Positions 24,657 to 33,755 of a DNA stretch of 64,000 bases are shown here, in pieces; the stretch's first letter is position 1, and every line of letters begins with the position of its first letter. Both the position numbers and the translations under genes were made by a program. This DNA is from Skermanella sp. TT6 (lineage in GTDB: Bacteria; Pseudomonadota; Alphaproteobacteria; Azospirillales; Azospirillaceae): assembly GCF_016653635.2 (NCBI RefSeq), contig NZ_CP067422.1, forward strand, positions 316,001-380,000, in the 5' to 3' direction. The notes under the pieces were generated by a model. That model saw nothing but the letters and a program-made list of their open reading frames with translations. It ran no database searches and was not told the origin of the DNA.

Positions 24657-24959
24657 TCAGCGGGCCGCGTCGCGGGGGGTGAAGATGCGGACCAGGGCGT
24701 CCGGCGCGGTGGTGGCCTCGGGGGCGGCGCCGGCGGAGAGACGCTCGGCCGGCTCGTGATGTTCCGACACTTGGCGGGCCAGGACGGCCGCGGCGGCGAT
24801 CAGGATCGTCAGCGGCCAGACGAGCGCCAGGATCAACCGCATGGAAATGCGGACCCGGCGCTCGCCGTCCAGCTCGATCGCCATCCATTGCGCCAGGCCG
24901 AACCAGAAGATCCCCGCCAGGTAAGTGACTGCAAGCAGTGTGATCGATGCGCTGCCCAT
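24657..24959 (-). CDS. Small membrane protein, unknown function (100 aa)
   Basis: Not recognised. 100 residues with two predicted membrane helices (about 6-28, LLAVTYLAGIFWFGLAQWMAI, and about 41-63, RLILALVWPLTILIAAAAVLA) joined by a short charged loop (ELDGERRVRIS), then a polar tail. The hydrophobic pattern is too regular to be a shadow frame. It lies between the repeat array and the exopolysaccharide promoter region, on the strand opposite to the exopolysaccharide genes. Ribosome binding site is weak. Confidence 0.5.
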   Translation of the reverse strand: MGSASITLLAVTYLAGIFWFGLAQWMAIELDGERRVRISMRLILALVWPLTILIAAAAVLARQVSEHHEPAERLSAGAAPEATTAPDALVRIFTPRDAAR

Positions 24960-25414
24960 GTTCGATGTCCCAAGTTATCATGCGCCTGCCGGCGCGCCGC
25001 GGAACGGCTATGTCACACATATTCCACAAGCCTAGGCGCAATCGGCGGAACCCGCTACGGAGCCTTTGTATCAGCACATATTAAATTTTAGGAAATTAGG
25101 GCCATTCCCTCCGATCTAGTTTGCATCTGCCAGGGGTACACCTTCCCCCGGGACCAAGCCCCGGTAGTGTTCACGCCTTCTCGGCAACAAACGCGCCGAA
25201 CAGGAAAGTTGCTGGCCTGCCCAGATCTTTTTCGGATGATGTTCGAGAGGTTCCCTGTTCCGATTGCCGACACGGCATGCCGTTGGGACTTCGGCGGTAT
25301 TAACCCGGCGGTCCAACCATCACTATTAACCGGCGCTCCCTTCGCACTCGTTTTTTTTCCCATTTCTTACGTTAAATCTGCAGGCACGCCGCCTTTATCG
25401 TATGCGGAGCATGC
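24960..25414. other. Intergenic region before the first exopolysaccharide locus
   Basis: 455 bp. Open frames here lack protein-like composition. The part 25010-25110 and 25330-25390 is AT-richer than average and probably carries promoters for the leftward small membrane gene and the rightward priming glycosyltransferase. I could not identify a confident promoter, riboswitch or small RNA. Confidence 0.45.
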
Positions 25415-26887
25415 ATGTCTCTCCTTTACCCACACGGCAAGGCTGAAGCCGACCAGTTCAGCCCCGTGCAGCACCCCTCCTCCGGTGTCGACCACACGTC
25501 CTTCACCACGGAGGTGATCGCCGTCTGCGACTGTCTGGCGACCGTCATCGCCGGCGCGTCCGTCTTCACGCTGGGCCACCTGCTTCACGGAAGCGAGTCC
25601 CTGGTCTCGGCCGAGATAGCGACGCTGGCGATCAACCTGCTGGTCTTCATGCTGTGCGCCCGCATGCTCCGGTCGCATGCGCCCCACCGGCTGGGAAGCC
25701 TGGTCCGTCAGGTCGCCCGCACCGTCGCGGCGCTGGCCATGGGCATCGCCCTGACCTTCGCCCTCGTCTGGTCGATCTCGTGGCCGGCTCACCTGACGGT
25801 GCCGGTCCTGGCGTCCTGGTTCGCCCTGGCGGTCTGGCTGTTCGTCGGATGGCGGTGCCTGCTCCTCTGGTTCGCCGGCAAGGCCAGCTTCCAGCCCCTG
25901 TTGCGGCGCCGGACGGTGCTCATCGGCTCCCCCGGTTTCGTGCGCGAGATGAACGCCTATATCGGCGCCCGGGCGACGGGCGGGTTCCAGGTCGTCGGAA
26001 CCTTCGATCCCGCGTCGGAGATCGACCGGGAGAGCGAAACCCCGTTCATCGGCGGCATCGGCAACCTGCGTTCCTGGTGCGTGCGGCACCGCGTCCGCAC
26101 CGTCCTGATCGAGAACTCGCCGGCCGCGAGCGCCGGCGCCGAACGGGTCTTGGGGCTGCTGGACGGCATGGCCGCGGACATCCGGCTGCTCGGCCGAGCC
26201 GACCTGCCGGCCGGAGCGGACGCGACGCTCAGCCGGTTCGGCGGATGGCTCGCCGTCCAGGTGCGCGACAAGCCGGTGCGGAACTGGGACGAGTTGGCCA
26301 AGCGGGCGCTCGACATTCTCGGCTCGGGCGCGCTGATCCTGGCGCTGCTGCCCCTGTTCGGGCTGATCTCGGCCGCGATCGCGCTGGAGAGCCCGGGCGG
26401 CGTCTTCTTCCGGCAGCGGCGCTTCGGCTTCCAGAACGAGGAGATCACCGTCCTCAAGTTCCGGTCGATGTATGTCCACAGGCAGGACGTGACCGGAGCC
26501 CAGCGGACCACCAAGGGCGATCCCCGCGTGACCCGGGTCGGCCGTTTCCTGCGCAAGTCCAGCCTGGACGAGATCCCGCAGCTGTTCAACGTCTTCATGG
26601 GGACGATGTCGCTGGTCGGCCCGAGGCCCCACGCGACCGCCATGAGGGTGGGCGACCAGCTCTACCACGAGGCCGTGCCCCACTACGCGCGCCGGCACAG
26701 GGTCAAGCCCGGCATCACGGGGCTGGCCCAGATCAGCGGCTTCCGCGGCGAGGTGGACAGCCTCGACCATGCCCGCGGCCGGGTCGACCATGACCTCCGC
26801 TACATGGACGGCTGGTCGCTGGCCCTCGACATCAAGATCCTCCTGAAGACCGCCGGCTGCGTCTTCGGGGACCGCAACGCCTATTGA
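25415..26887 (+). CDS. Undecaprenyl-phosphate sugar-1-phosphate transferase (priming enzyme)
   Basis: 490-residue polyisoprenyl-phosphate hexose-1-P transferase. Four to five N-terminal membrane helices (about 28-150), a nucleotide-binding-like domain (about 165-280, RRTVLIGSPGFVREMNAYI), one more membrane helix (about 300-322) and the C-terminal Bac_transf catalytic domain (about 290-490) with KFRSMYVH, SSLDEIPQLFNV and SLVGPRPH. It transfers hexose-1-phosphate to undecaprenyl phosphate, starting the repeat unit of a surface polysaccharide. Overall design fits WbaP/ExoY/WcaJ-like enzymes; the sugar cannot be told. Co-directional with the next GT4 gene (22-bp gap). Confidence 0.92.
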   Translation: MSLLYPHGKAEADQFSPVQHPSSGVDHTSFTTEVIAVCDCLATVIAGASVFTLGHLLHGSESLVSAEIATLAINLLVFMLCARMLRSHAPHRLGSLVRQVARTVAALAMGIALTFALVWSISWPAHLTVPVLASWFALAVWLFVGWRCLLLWFAGKASFQPLLRRRTVLIGSPGFVREMNAYIGARATGGFQVVGTFDPASEIDRESETPFIGGIGNLRSWCVRHRVRTVLIENSPAASAGAERVLGLLDGMAADIRLLGRADLPAGADATLSRFGGWLAVQVRDKPVRNWDELAKRALDILGSGALILALLPLFGLISAAIALESPGGVFFRQRRFGFQNEEITVLKFRSMYVHRQDVTGAQRTTKGDPRVTRVGRFLRKSSLDEIPQLFNVFMGTMSLVGPRPHATAMRVGDQLYHEAVPHYARRHRVKPGITGLAQISGFRGEVDSLDHARGRVDHDLRYMDGWSLALDIKILLKTAGCVFGDRNAY

Positions 26888-26909
26888 GCGACAGATCAGG
26901 ACTGAACCG

Positions 26910-28022
26910 ATGTACCGGATAATCCACGTTCTCAACGATGTCCGAAACCTTGGCAACGGCATCATCAACGCCGCCCTCGACCTGGCCTGCGGCCAGGCGA
27001 TGGCGGGCCACGAGGTCACGGTCGTCTCCGGCGGCGGCGAGTACGAGACCCTGCTGCGCAGCCGCGGCATCGATCACCAGGTGCTGGACCAGAAGCGGAC
27101 GGCCGGCAACGTCCCGAAGGCGCTGTACCGCTTCAACAGCATCGTGGCGGCGCGGAAGCCCGACATCGTGCATTGCCACAACATGACGGGAACGGTGCTG
27201 GCGACGCTGTCGAAGCCCTTCCACTCCTATTCGGTGGTCGGCCATCTCCACAGCCTGCACCAGCGCAGCTCCCTGGTGATGCGGATCGCCGACCGCACGA
27301 TCGCGGTCAGCCGGGACGTTGGCAACGAGTTCATCCGGCTGGGCCTGCCGGCGCGGCGGATGCGCTTCGTCGAGAACGCCGTGATCGGCAGCCCGCGCTA
27401 TTCCGCCTATGGCGCCTCCGGCACGGCGGCCGATCCCGTCGAACTGGCCCAGCCCGCGATCGTGACCGTCGCCGGCATGTTCCAGCGCAAGGGCATCACG
27501 GAGCTCCTGGCCGCCTTCGAGGCGATCGCGGACAAGGTCCCCGGCGCAAACCTGTACCTGGTCGGCGACGGACCGGACCTGCCGGAGTTCAAGCGCCAAG
27601 CCGCCTCGCTGGGGAGCACGTCCCGCATCCACTTCACCGGCTTCCGCAGCGACTTCCAGGCCTATATGCGGAAGGCCGCCGTGTTCGTCCTGGCGTCCCG
27701 GCTGGACAGCTTCCCGCTGGTCCTGATCGAGGCGCGCGAACTGGGCGCCCCGATCATCGGAACCCAGGTCGGCGGCGTGCCGGAACTGCTCGACCACGGC
27801 AAGGCCGGGCTGCTGGTGCCGCCGCAGGACGCGAAGGCGCTGGGCGACGCCCTGCTGCGGGTGCTGACCGATCCGGACACCGCCGAATCGCTGAGGCGCG
27901 CCGCGGTCGAGGACCTGGACCGCTTCCGGCTGGAACACATGGTGCGGAACGTCGACATGGTCTACGAGGAGCTGGTGCCGAAGCCGCGCGCGATCCCCGC
28001 GGGAGCGGCGCCGCTGGGGTGA
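26910..28022 (+). CDS. Glycosyltransferase family 4 protein
   Basis: 370 residues, GT-B fold. N-terminal domain starts YRIIHVLNDVRNLGNGIINAALDLA; the C-terminal GT4 core shows VAGMFQRKGITELLAAF, LYLVGDGPDLPEF and the E(x7)E element FPLVLIEARELGAPIIGTQVGGVPELL (in blocks). It probably adds the second or a later sugar to the lipid-linked unit begun by the upstream priming enzyme. No membrane segment. Convergent with the hybrid kinase, only 9 bp between stop codons. Confidence 0.9.
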   Translation: MYRIIHVLNDVRNLGNGIINAALDLACGQAMAGHEVTVVSGGGEYETLLRSRGIDHQVLDQKRTAGNVPKALYRFNSIVAARKPDIVHCHNMTGTVLATLSKPFHSYSVVGHLHSLHQRSSLVMRIADRTIAVSRDVGNEFIRLGLPARRMRFVENAVIGSPRYSAYGASGTAADPVELAQPAIVTVAGMFQRKGITELLAAFEAIADKVPGANLYLVGDGPDLPEFKRQAASLGSTSRIHFTGFRSDFQAYMRKAAVFVLASRLDSFPLVLIEARELGAPIIGTQVGGVPELLDHGKAGLLVPPQDAKALGDALLRVLTDPDTAESLRRAAVEDLDRFRLEHMVRNVDMVYEELVPKPRAIPAGAAPLG

Positions 28023-28031
28023 GAGGGGGCT

Positions 28032-30884
28032 TCACCCCCCGGCCGGGCCGGCCCGCGCCTCTCCCGAGATCAGGCTGCCGACCGCGGCCAGCAGGTTGTT
28101 GGCGTTGACCGGCTTGCCCAGCACCGGGGCCCTGGGATGGCGCTCGCCGGCGGTGCCGCCGTTGTGGTAGCCGGTGCAGAACAGGAAAGGCACGCCCATG
28201 CCCTCCAGGGTGGCCGCCACCGGATCGACCGTGGCGCCGAACAGGTTGACGTCCAGGACGGCGGCATCGGGCGGGCCGGACCGCAGCAGGTCGAGCGCGT
28301 CCTCGACCCGTCCGACGGGACCCAGCACCGCGTAGCCGGCGTCCTCCAGCAGAAGCTGGATCGCCATCGCCGTCAGGGCCTCGTCCTCGACCACCAGGAC
28401 GCGGCGGCCGGCATGGGTGGCCGGACCGGTTGCTACGGGCACGCCGGCCGGCTGCGCGATCTCGCTCACCCCGACCGCCTGCCAGGTATCGCCGGGCAGG
28501 CAGATCCGGCACGACAGGCCTTCCGCGGGCCAGTCCATCTCGAGTATCCCGCCCAGCTGCGATTCCACGACCTGGCGCAGCAGAACGGAGCCGAAGCCTT
28601 CGTGGGCGGGCACGCCGTCGATCGCCGGGCCGCCGACCTCCTCCCACCGGATGCACAGGATCTCCTCCGGCTCTGGAAGGGCCCACGAGACGCGCACCCG
28701 ACCCTCGCCGTCCGACAGGGCGCCGTACTTGACGGCGTTGGTCGTCAGCTCGTGCAGAGCCAGGGACACGGCCTGGGTCGCCTCCGGCCGGATCGAGACG
28801 GGCGGTCCTTCCAGCACCAGCCTGTCGCCCCCGCCATAGGCGGCCAGTTCCTCCATCAGCAGATGGCGGAGATCGGCGCCCGACCAGCGGGCGGCGGCGA
28901 GCAGGGAATGGGCCCGGGACATCGCCTGGATCCGGCCCTCCACGGCCTCGGTGAAGCGCACCGGATCCTCCGACCGGGAGAGCTGGACGATGGACTGGAC
29001 GACCATCAGCGCGTTCTTCGCCCGGTGGTCGACCTCGCGCATCAGCAGCTTCAGCCGCTCCTCGCTGTCCCGCCTTTCGGTGATGTCAACCGCCATGCTG
29101 ACGACCAGCCGCCGGCCCGACGAGTCGCCGCCGACCGGCGCCGACCGGAACGCCCAGATGCGCTTGTTTCCCTCGGCCGTGCGGATCACGTACTCGCCCT
29201 CGTCGACCGGCCGGTCGAGCGCATAGAGGCGGTCGATGTCGGCCATCGTCGTGCTGCGGGCCTCGCCGTAGGCCCGCTCCGCCCAGGCTCCGATAGTGGC
29301 GAGATCCTCGCGGGTGTAGCCGGTGATGTCGAGCCAGGCCCGGCTCACATGCAGCACCTCGCCGGTGTCGGCATGGACGATGGCGGGAAAGGGGGCGTTC
29401 TCGATGACGCGGCGCAGCCGGCTGCGCTCCTCCTCGACCTCGCGCTCGGCGGCGCGGCGCGCCGAGATGTTCCGCATGATCCCGGTGAAGTAGCGCCCGC
29501 CGTCGAGGCCCCGCCATTCGGCTATCGACAGTTCCAGCGGGAACAGGGAACCGTCGCTCCGCCGCCCTTCGACCTCGCGGCCGATACCGATGATGCGGCG
29601 GACTCCTGTCCGCAGGTAGTTCCCCAGATAGCCGTCATGGCCGGCATGATCCTCGCCCGCCATCAGCATGGCAACGTTCCGGCCCAGCATCTCCGCCCCG
29701 GAATAGCCGAAGATCCTGGCGGCGGCCGGGTTGGAGCCGTGGATGGTGCCCTGCTCGTCGATCACCACCATGGCATCCACGGCCGTCTCGAACACCGCCC
29801 GGTGCTGTCCCTCGCTGGCCCGGAGCTCCCTGCCGCGGGCATCGAGGGAATCGGCCATGGCGTTGAAATCCTCGGCGAGTTCGGCGAACTCCACCGCCGT
29901 GGCCGGCACGGCGGCCCGCGCCGTGAGATCGCCGGACCGCCAGCGATCGGCGGCGCCGGCCAGCAGGGCCGCCGGGTCCTCGATGTACCAACGCCCGATC
30001 CAGAGGATGGCGGCGGCGGTGCAGGCGGCGATCACGGCCAACAGGGCCAGCGCTCCGTCCCGGCCCCGCCGGATGTCGCCGAGGGCCGCCTCCTCGTCGA
30101 TGCCGACCGACATGAACAGCCCTTCGAGCCTGTTCCCGACGGGAGAGAAGGCGACCAGCCTGACCAGGCCGTCCGATCCCCGCACCCGCTCCACCCCGGC
30201 ATCGCCGCGGTCCAGCAGATCCAGGAAGCCAGCGGGCAGTTTGCTGCCGATGGCCTCCTGCCGGTGCGGGACGCGGGCGATGACGGTGCCTTCCCGGTCG
30301 GCGACGGTGAGGACCGCCGACGGCGGCAAAGGCTTCCCGGCCAAGTACGACTCCAGCCAGGCGGTATCGAGCAGCGCTATCACCGCGCCCGATACCTCGC
30401 CGGTGTCGAAGGACCGGTACGGCAGGGAGAACGGCAGGGCATGCCGCCCGGTCGTGCGCGTGACGATATGGTTCCCGATGAAGAAGTCGCCGCCCGCCAG
30501 CGCCGTCCGGACATGGGCCCGGAAGGAGACATCGACTCCCAGCGCCTTACGGTCGGAGGCGCAGGTGACTGTTCCCCGGCGGTCCGTCACGTAGATGTCG
30601 AGGTAGGGCGGATATTCTGCCCGAAGCCGGTCCATCAGGGACTGGCACGTGCCGGCACCGTCCTGCGCGACTTCGGGGGTCTGGCGCAGCGTCGCGAGGA
30701 TTCGCTGGATCCCCGATACGGTTCCCCGTTGCTCGTCCTCGATCAGCTGAAGCAAGCGCTGGGTTTCGGCGTAGGTCTGCTCGGTCTGCTGCTTCTCGCG
30801 CTGCAGCGCGTTGAAGATCTGAAGCGCCGAGATCGGAAGAAGCGCTAGCGCGATGACCGCAAGCAGGCGGTGTGGAAGTTTCAT
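28032..30884 (-). CDS. Hybrid HWE-family sensor kinase with CACHE-like, HAMP, PAS, PAS and receiver domains
   Basis: 950 residues. Membrane helix 1 at about 8-28, a periplasmic double-CACHE-like sensor (about 30-275), helix 2 (about 277-297), HAMP (298-350), two PAS/PAC domains (about 357-480 and 486-606), an HWE phosphoacceptor with EVDHRAKNALMVVQSI (His620), an HATPase including HELTTNAVKYGALS, and a C-terminal receiver (about 830-940, VLVVEDEALT, LDVNLF, GKPVN). HWE kinases with a terminal receiver typically pass phosphate onward or self-regulate. Signal unknown; the position between two polysaccharide/biosynthetic loci suggests but does not show a role in controlling them. Confidence 0.9.
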   Translation of the reverse strand: MKLPHRLLAVIALALLPISALQIFNALQREKQQTEQTYAETQRLLQLIEDEQRGTVSGIQRILATLRQTPEVAQDGAGTCQSLMDRLRAEYPPYLDIYVTDRRGTVTCASDRKALGVDVSFRAHVRTALAGGDFFIGNHIVTRTTGRHALPFSLPYRSFDTGEVSGAVIALLDTAWLESYLAGKPLPPSAVLTVADREGTVIARVPHRQEAIGSKLPAGFLDLLDRGDAGVERVRGSDGLVRLVAFSPVGNRLEGLFMSVGIDEEAALGDIRRGRDGALALLAVIAACTAAAILWIGRWYIEDPAALLAGAADRWRSGDLTARAAVPATAVEFAELAEDFNAMADSLDARGRELRASEGQHRAVFETAVDAMVVIDEQGTIHGSNPAAARIFGYSGAEMLGRNVAMLMAGEDHAGHDGYLGNYLRTGVRRIIGIGREVEGRRSDGSLFPLELSIAEWRGLDGGRYFTGIMRNISARRAAEREVEEERSRLRRVIENAPFPAIVHADTGEVLHVSRAWLDITGYTREDLATIGAWAERAYGEARSTTMADIDRLYALDRPVDEGEYVIRTAEGNKRIWAFRSAPVGGDSSGRRLVVSMAVDITERRDSEERLKLLMREVDHRAKNALMVVQSIVQLSRSEDPVRFTEAVEGRIQAMSRAHSLLAAARWSGADLRHLLMEELAAYGGGDRLVLEGPPVSIRPEATQAVSLALHELTTNAVKYGALSDGEGRVRVSWALPEPEEILCIRWEEVGGPAIDGVPAHEGFGSVLLRQVVESQLGGILEMDWPAEGLSCRICLPGDTWQAVGVSEIAQPAGVPVATGPATHAGRRVLVVEDEALTAMAIQLLLEDAGYAVLGPVGRVEDALDLLRSGPPDAAVLDVNLFGATVDPVAATLEGMGVPFLFCTGYHNGGTAGERHPRAPVLGKPVNANNLLAAVGSLISGEARAGPAGG

Positions 30885-31288
30885 CTGGGCCGCAAGTAGA
30901 GAGAAGCGGAGCGCCGAACCTTGCGCCGGTAAGTGACCATATCCCGGACGGACCGGATCGAGGCTAGCGGACCAGGGACGCCGATGTGTCCCTCCCCGTG
31001 GGATCTGGATCGACGGAAGCGGGTGTTGCGCGTCTGTTCATTTCCATTGCATGGTCCCTTTCCGCAGCCGGCCGTCCGTTGCGCTTAGCAGGTCGAGCCT
31101 GCCTCGACAAGTATTAACTGCATACAGATCAGGTAGTTTCCTTTCCTGTGTCAAGAAAGTTCATGCCGGAGCGCAGTTACGGCACGTCCCGGAGTCACGG
31201 CCTATATAATTTCTCTCTTCAGGTGAAGTGCTTTCACCTGCGGGTGTATACGTTGGTTATAGAGTTTCAGCGACATCGGCTCACCGGC
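30885..31288. other. Intergenic region with hairpin and 8-bp tandem repeats
   Basis: 404 bp between the kinase promoter and the end of the export operon; no gene. It contains a perfect inverted repeat CAGGTGAA-GTGCT-TTCACCTG at 31220-31240, AT-rich DNA at 31100-31270, and the start of a tandem repeat of GGCTCACC (31278-31309, three exact units and a degenerate fourth) that runs into the stop codon of the MFS gene. The inverted repeat lacks a T-tract on either strand, so it is more like a protein-binding site than a terminator. Confidence 0.55.
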
Positions 31289-32500
31289 TCACCGGCTCAC
31301 CGGCTCGATCACTTTGTTCGCTATCAAATTATTTTTCATGAGCAGGGCCGCGACCAGCACCACGTAGCTGGCGCTGAGCGCGATCATCAGGGTCCCGAAG
31401 CCGTATTCGACCAGCAGGAAGCCCCCCGCTGCCAACAGCACCGCGTTGCAGATGCCGAAGTTCCGCTCCATGGTGGACAGCAGCAGGATGCGCTCCTGGG
31501 GACCGAGCGCCCCCATCCGGATGTTGCCCATGGTCACGGGACGCACGCCGCCGGAACCGAGACCGAGCAGGCCGATGGCGGCCAGGCCGACCAGGAAATA
31601 GTCCACCCCCTGGCGGGCGAACCAGTCGCTGAAGCCGAACAGCCACATGGACCCGAGCATGCAGCCGATCGTGACGCCCATCAGCGCGTTCAGCCCGAAT
31701 CGCTTCAGGAAGGCGTTGCAGTACAGGGCGGCGATGAATCCCGCCATGGTGAACAGCCCGAGCACGGAGCCGAACAGGAACGGATCGACGCCCAGCATGA
31801 TGAAGAAGAACGGCAGGAAGCCCACGAACGGGGCCATGGTGAAGGCCCGCGACAGCGCGTAGAAATCCATCCAGAACGCCTGGTCCGGGTCCGGCCGCAG
31901 CCTCACCGGGGCGGATGGCGCCCCGGCGGCGGCCGGCGCCGCCTTTTCTTCCCGGATCGCGAAGATCAGCGCCGCCGACAGCAGGTTGGTGGCAAGCGCC
32001 GCGTAGAACGGCCAGTGCGCCTCGTAATCGTAGAGGATGCTGCCGATGCAGCCCGCCACCAGCGTCGCGATGAACATCAGGCTCTGCGAGCGGCTCTGGA
32101 CGCGCATGAACAGGTCGTTGCCGCCGGCCGCGGTCACGGTCCGCAGCAGGCTGGAATCGGTGGAGATCGCGAGGCTGAACCCGGTCCCGCCGATCACCTG
32201 GGCGGCCATCACCGTCCAGAAATCCGTGCTGCCGACACCCGTCCCGAGGATCACCAGGAACAGCCCGGCGCCCTTCATCAGTTCGCCCAGCGCCACGACG
32301 GCCTTCTGCCTCATGTGGCGCAGCAGGGCGGTGCCGAGGGTCGCCGTGACCGTGGTGACCAGGCCGTAGACGACCAGCAGGGCTATCGTGTTGTACAGGC
32401 CCATCTGGACCATGTGCAGGTGCAGGAACAGCACCGGGAGCTGGAAATAGAGCCGCGAGACGACCCGGTACGAGATGAACAGCAGGACGTCCCGCCGCAT
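31289..32500 (-). CDS. Major facilitator superfamily transporter
   Basis: About 403 residues with around twelve hydrophobic segments in two halves, a hydrophilic loop at about 190-215 (REEKAAPAAAGAPSAPVRLRPD in blocks) and the half-repeat typical of MFS_1 proteins. Last gene of the minus-strand biosynthetic operon, directly after the HlyD-like gene. ATG at 32500 (MRRDVLLF) is used; a GTG at 32518 overlapping the HlyD stop (GTGA) is an equally good coupled start. Likely exports the operon product or a precursor; substrate unknown. An 8-bp tandem repeat covers the stop codon. Confidence 0.85.
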   Translation of the reverse strand: MRRDVLLFISYRVVSRLYFQLPVLFLHLHMVQMGLYNTIALLVVYGLVTTVTATLGTALLRHMRQKAVVALGELMKGAGLFLVILGTGVGSTDFWTVMAAQVIGGTGFSLAISTDSSLLRTVTAAGGNDLFMRVQSRSQSLMFIATLVAGCIGSILYDYEAHWPFYAALATNLLSAALIFAIREEKAAPAAAGAPSAPVRLRPDPDQAFWMDFYALSRAFTMAPFVGFLPFFFIMLGVDPFLFGSVLGLFTMAGFIAALYCNAFLKRFGLNALMGVTIGCMLGSMWLFGFSDWFARQGVDYFLVGLAAIGLLGLGSGGVRPVTMGNIRMGALGPQERILLLSTMERNFGICNAVLLAAGGFLLVEYGFGTLMIALSASYVVLVAALLMKNNLIANKVIEPVSR

Positions 32501-32514
32501 GGCGCCGGACCCGG

Positions 32515-33741
32515 TCACCGCAGCACGACCTCGACGCTGCTTCCGGCGAAGCAGAATTTCTCGGGCGCCAGGTCGGTTCCCCAGTCCACCCTGACCCGGG
32601 CCGTCATGACCCGCACCGGAAGCTGGCGCCGCGCGATCTCCGGGGGCGGATCGACCACGTATTGACCGACGGTGACCCGGCCGGCACCGGCCCGCAGGGT
32701 TTCGATCTTGCCGGGCCACGTCCTGTCGCCATAGAGCAGCTTCACCGCGACCGGGTCGCCGATCCCCATCCGGGCCGTGTCGGCCTCGTCGAAGAAGGCC
32801 TCGACCCAGACGTCGCGGCAGTCCACCAGCTGGGCGATCCCGCCGTTGGCGGGGACGTTCTCGCCGGAATGGGCCTCGACCGACCAGATGACGCCGGGTT
32901 TCTGCGACCGGACCGGGGTCCGCTGCTGGCTGAGAAGCTGCTCGCGCACCACGGCCAACTCCCGGCGGGCGCCGTCCAGCCGCCGCTCCGTGTCCGCTCC
33001 CGCCTGCTCCAGGTCGACCAGCTCGGTGTGCAGGTCGCGGAGCCGGCTTTCCGGTTCGCTCAGGGTGCGCGGCCCGTCGAGCTGGAGACCGGCGGCCGAC
33101 GCCTCCAGCCCCGCCTCGAACTGGGCCAGCCGCGCCTTCTGCGCGCTCACGTTGGCGTTGGCCTCGCGGCCGGTGCCCACGACCCGCTCCAGGGCCACCC
33201 CGCTGGAGACGCCGCGCTCGTACAGCTTCTCCGTCCGGCGCACCTCCGAGGCGGCGACCTCGGCGCCGACCACGGCGCGGCGGAGCTCCTCGCGGACCGT
33301 GTTGATCTGCGAGCGGTAATAGCGCTCCTGCAGGCGCTTCTGCTCCTCGTTCTCCCGGGTGAACCGGGCGACCAGCTGCTGCCGCGCCTCGATGCGGAGC
33401 TTCGTCCCGGCGAGCTGCTGCTCAAGCGTCGCGACCAGGGCCTCGGTCTGGCGCTCCTGGACCAGGAGCTGGGAGACCAGCGGGTTCTCCACGTGGCTCT
33501 CGATCATCCCGAGCGTGTCCGACGCCTCGACCGACCGGCCGACGCGCACCTCGGGGTCCAGGTCGAGGCGGCCGGCGATCGGTGCCCGCACCACCGTGAC
33601 GCCGGTATTGACGAAGGCCTGGATGCTGCGCGGCGGCCGCAGCACCCACCAGTAGAAGGCGACGCTTCCGGCCATGCCGACGGCGGCCAGGAGTGCTGCG
33701 AAGCGCAGGGTGCGCGAGGCTTTGGGGGACTCCGTCGTCAT
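32515..33741 (-). CDS. HlyD/EmrA-family membrane fusion protein
   Basis: 408 residues. One N-terminal membrane helix (about 12-34, LRFAALLAAVGMAGSVAFYWWVL in blocks), a biotinyl-lipoyl-like segment (VVRAPIAGRLDLDPEVRVGRSV), a long coiled-coil hairpin (about 85-250) and a C-terminal beta-barrel part (PVAVKLLYGDRTWPGKIETL). Periplasmic adaptor proteins of this type link an inner-membrane pump to an outer-membrane channel; the MFS gene next to it makes an EmrAB-like pair. No TolC-like gene is nearby. Start ATG at 33741 has GGAGAG about 8 bases before it. Confidence 0.87.
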   Translation of the reverse strand: MTTESPKASRTLRFAALLAAVGMAGSVAFYWWVLRPPRSIQAFVNTGVTVVRAPIAGRLDLDPEVRVGRSVEASDTLGMIESHVENPLVSQLLVQERQTEALVATLEQQLAGTKLRIEARQQLVARFTRENEEQKRLQERYYRSQINTVREELRRAVVGAEVAASEVRRTEKLYERGVSSGVALERVVGTGREANANVSAQKARLAQFEAGLEASAAGLQLDGPRTLSEPESRLRDLHTELVDLEQAGADTERRLDGARRELAVVREQLLSQQRTPVRSQKPGVIWSVEAHSGENVPANGGIAQLVDCRDVWVEAFFDEADTARMGIGDPVAVKLLYGDRTWPGKIETLRAGAGRVTVGQYVVDPPPEIARRQLPVRVMTARVRVDWGTDLAPEKFCFAGSSVEVVLR

Positions 33742-33755
33742 GGCTGGCTCTCCGG

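Noticed and set aside
31220-31240. Rho-independent terminator after the export operon
   Set aside because: The 8-bp stem has no T-run on either strand, so it is recorded only as an inverted repeat.
31148-32665. 505-codon plus-strand frame rich in Gln, His, Glu and Arg
   Set aside because: It is the antisense shadow of the MFS and HlyD genes, which carry clear membrane and coiled-coil patterns.
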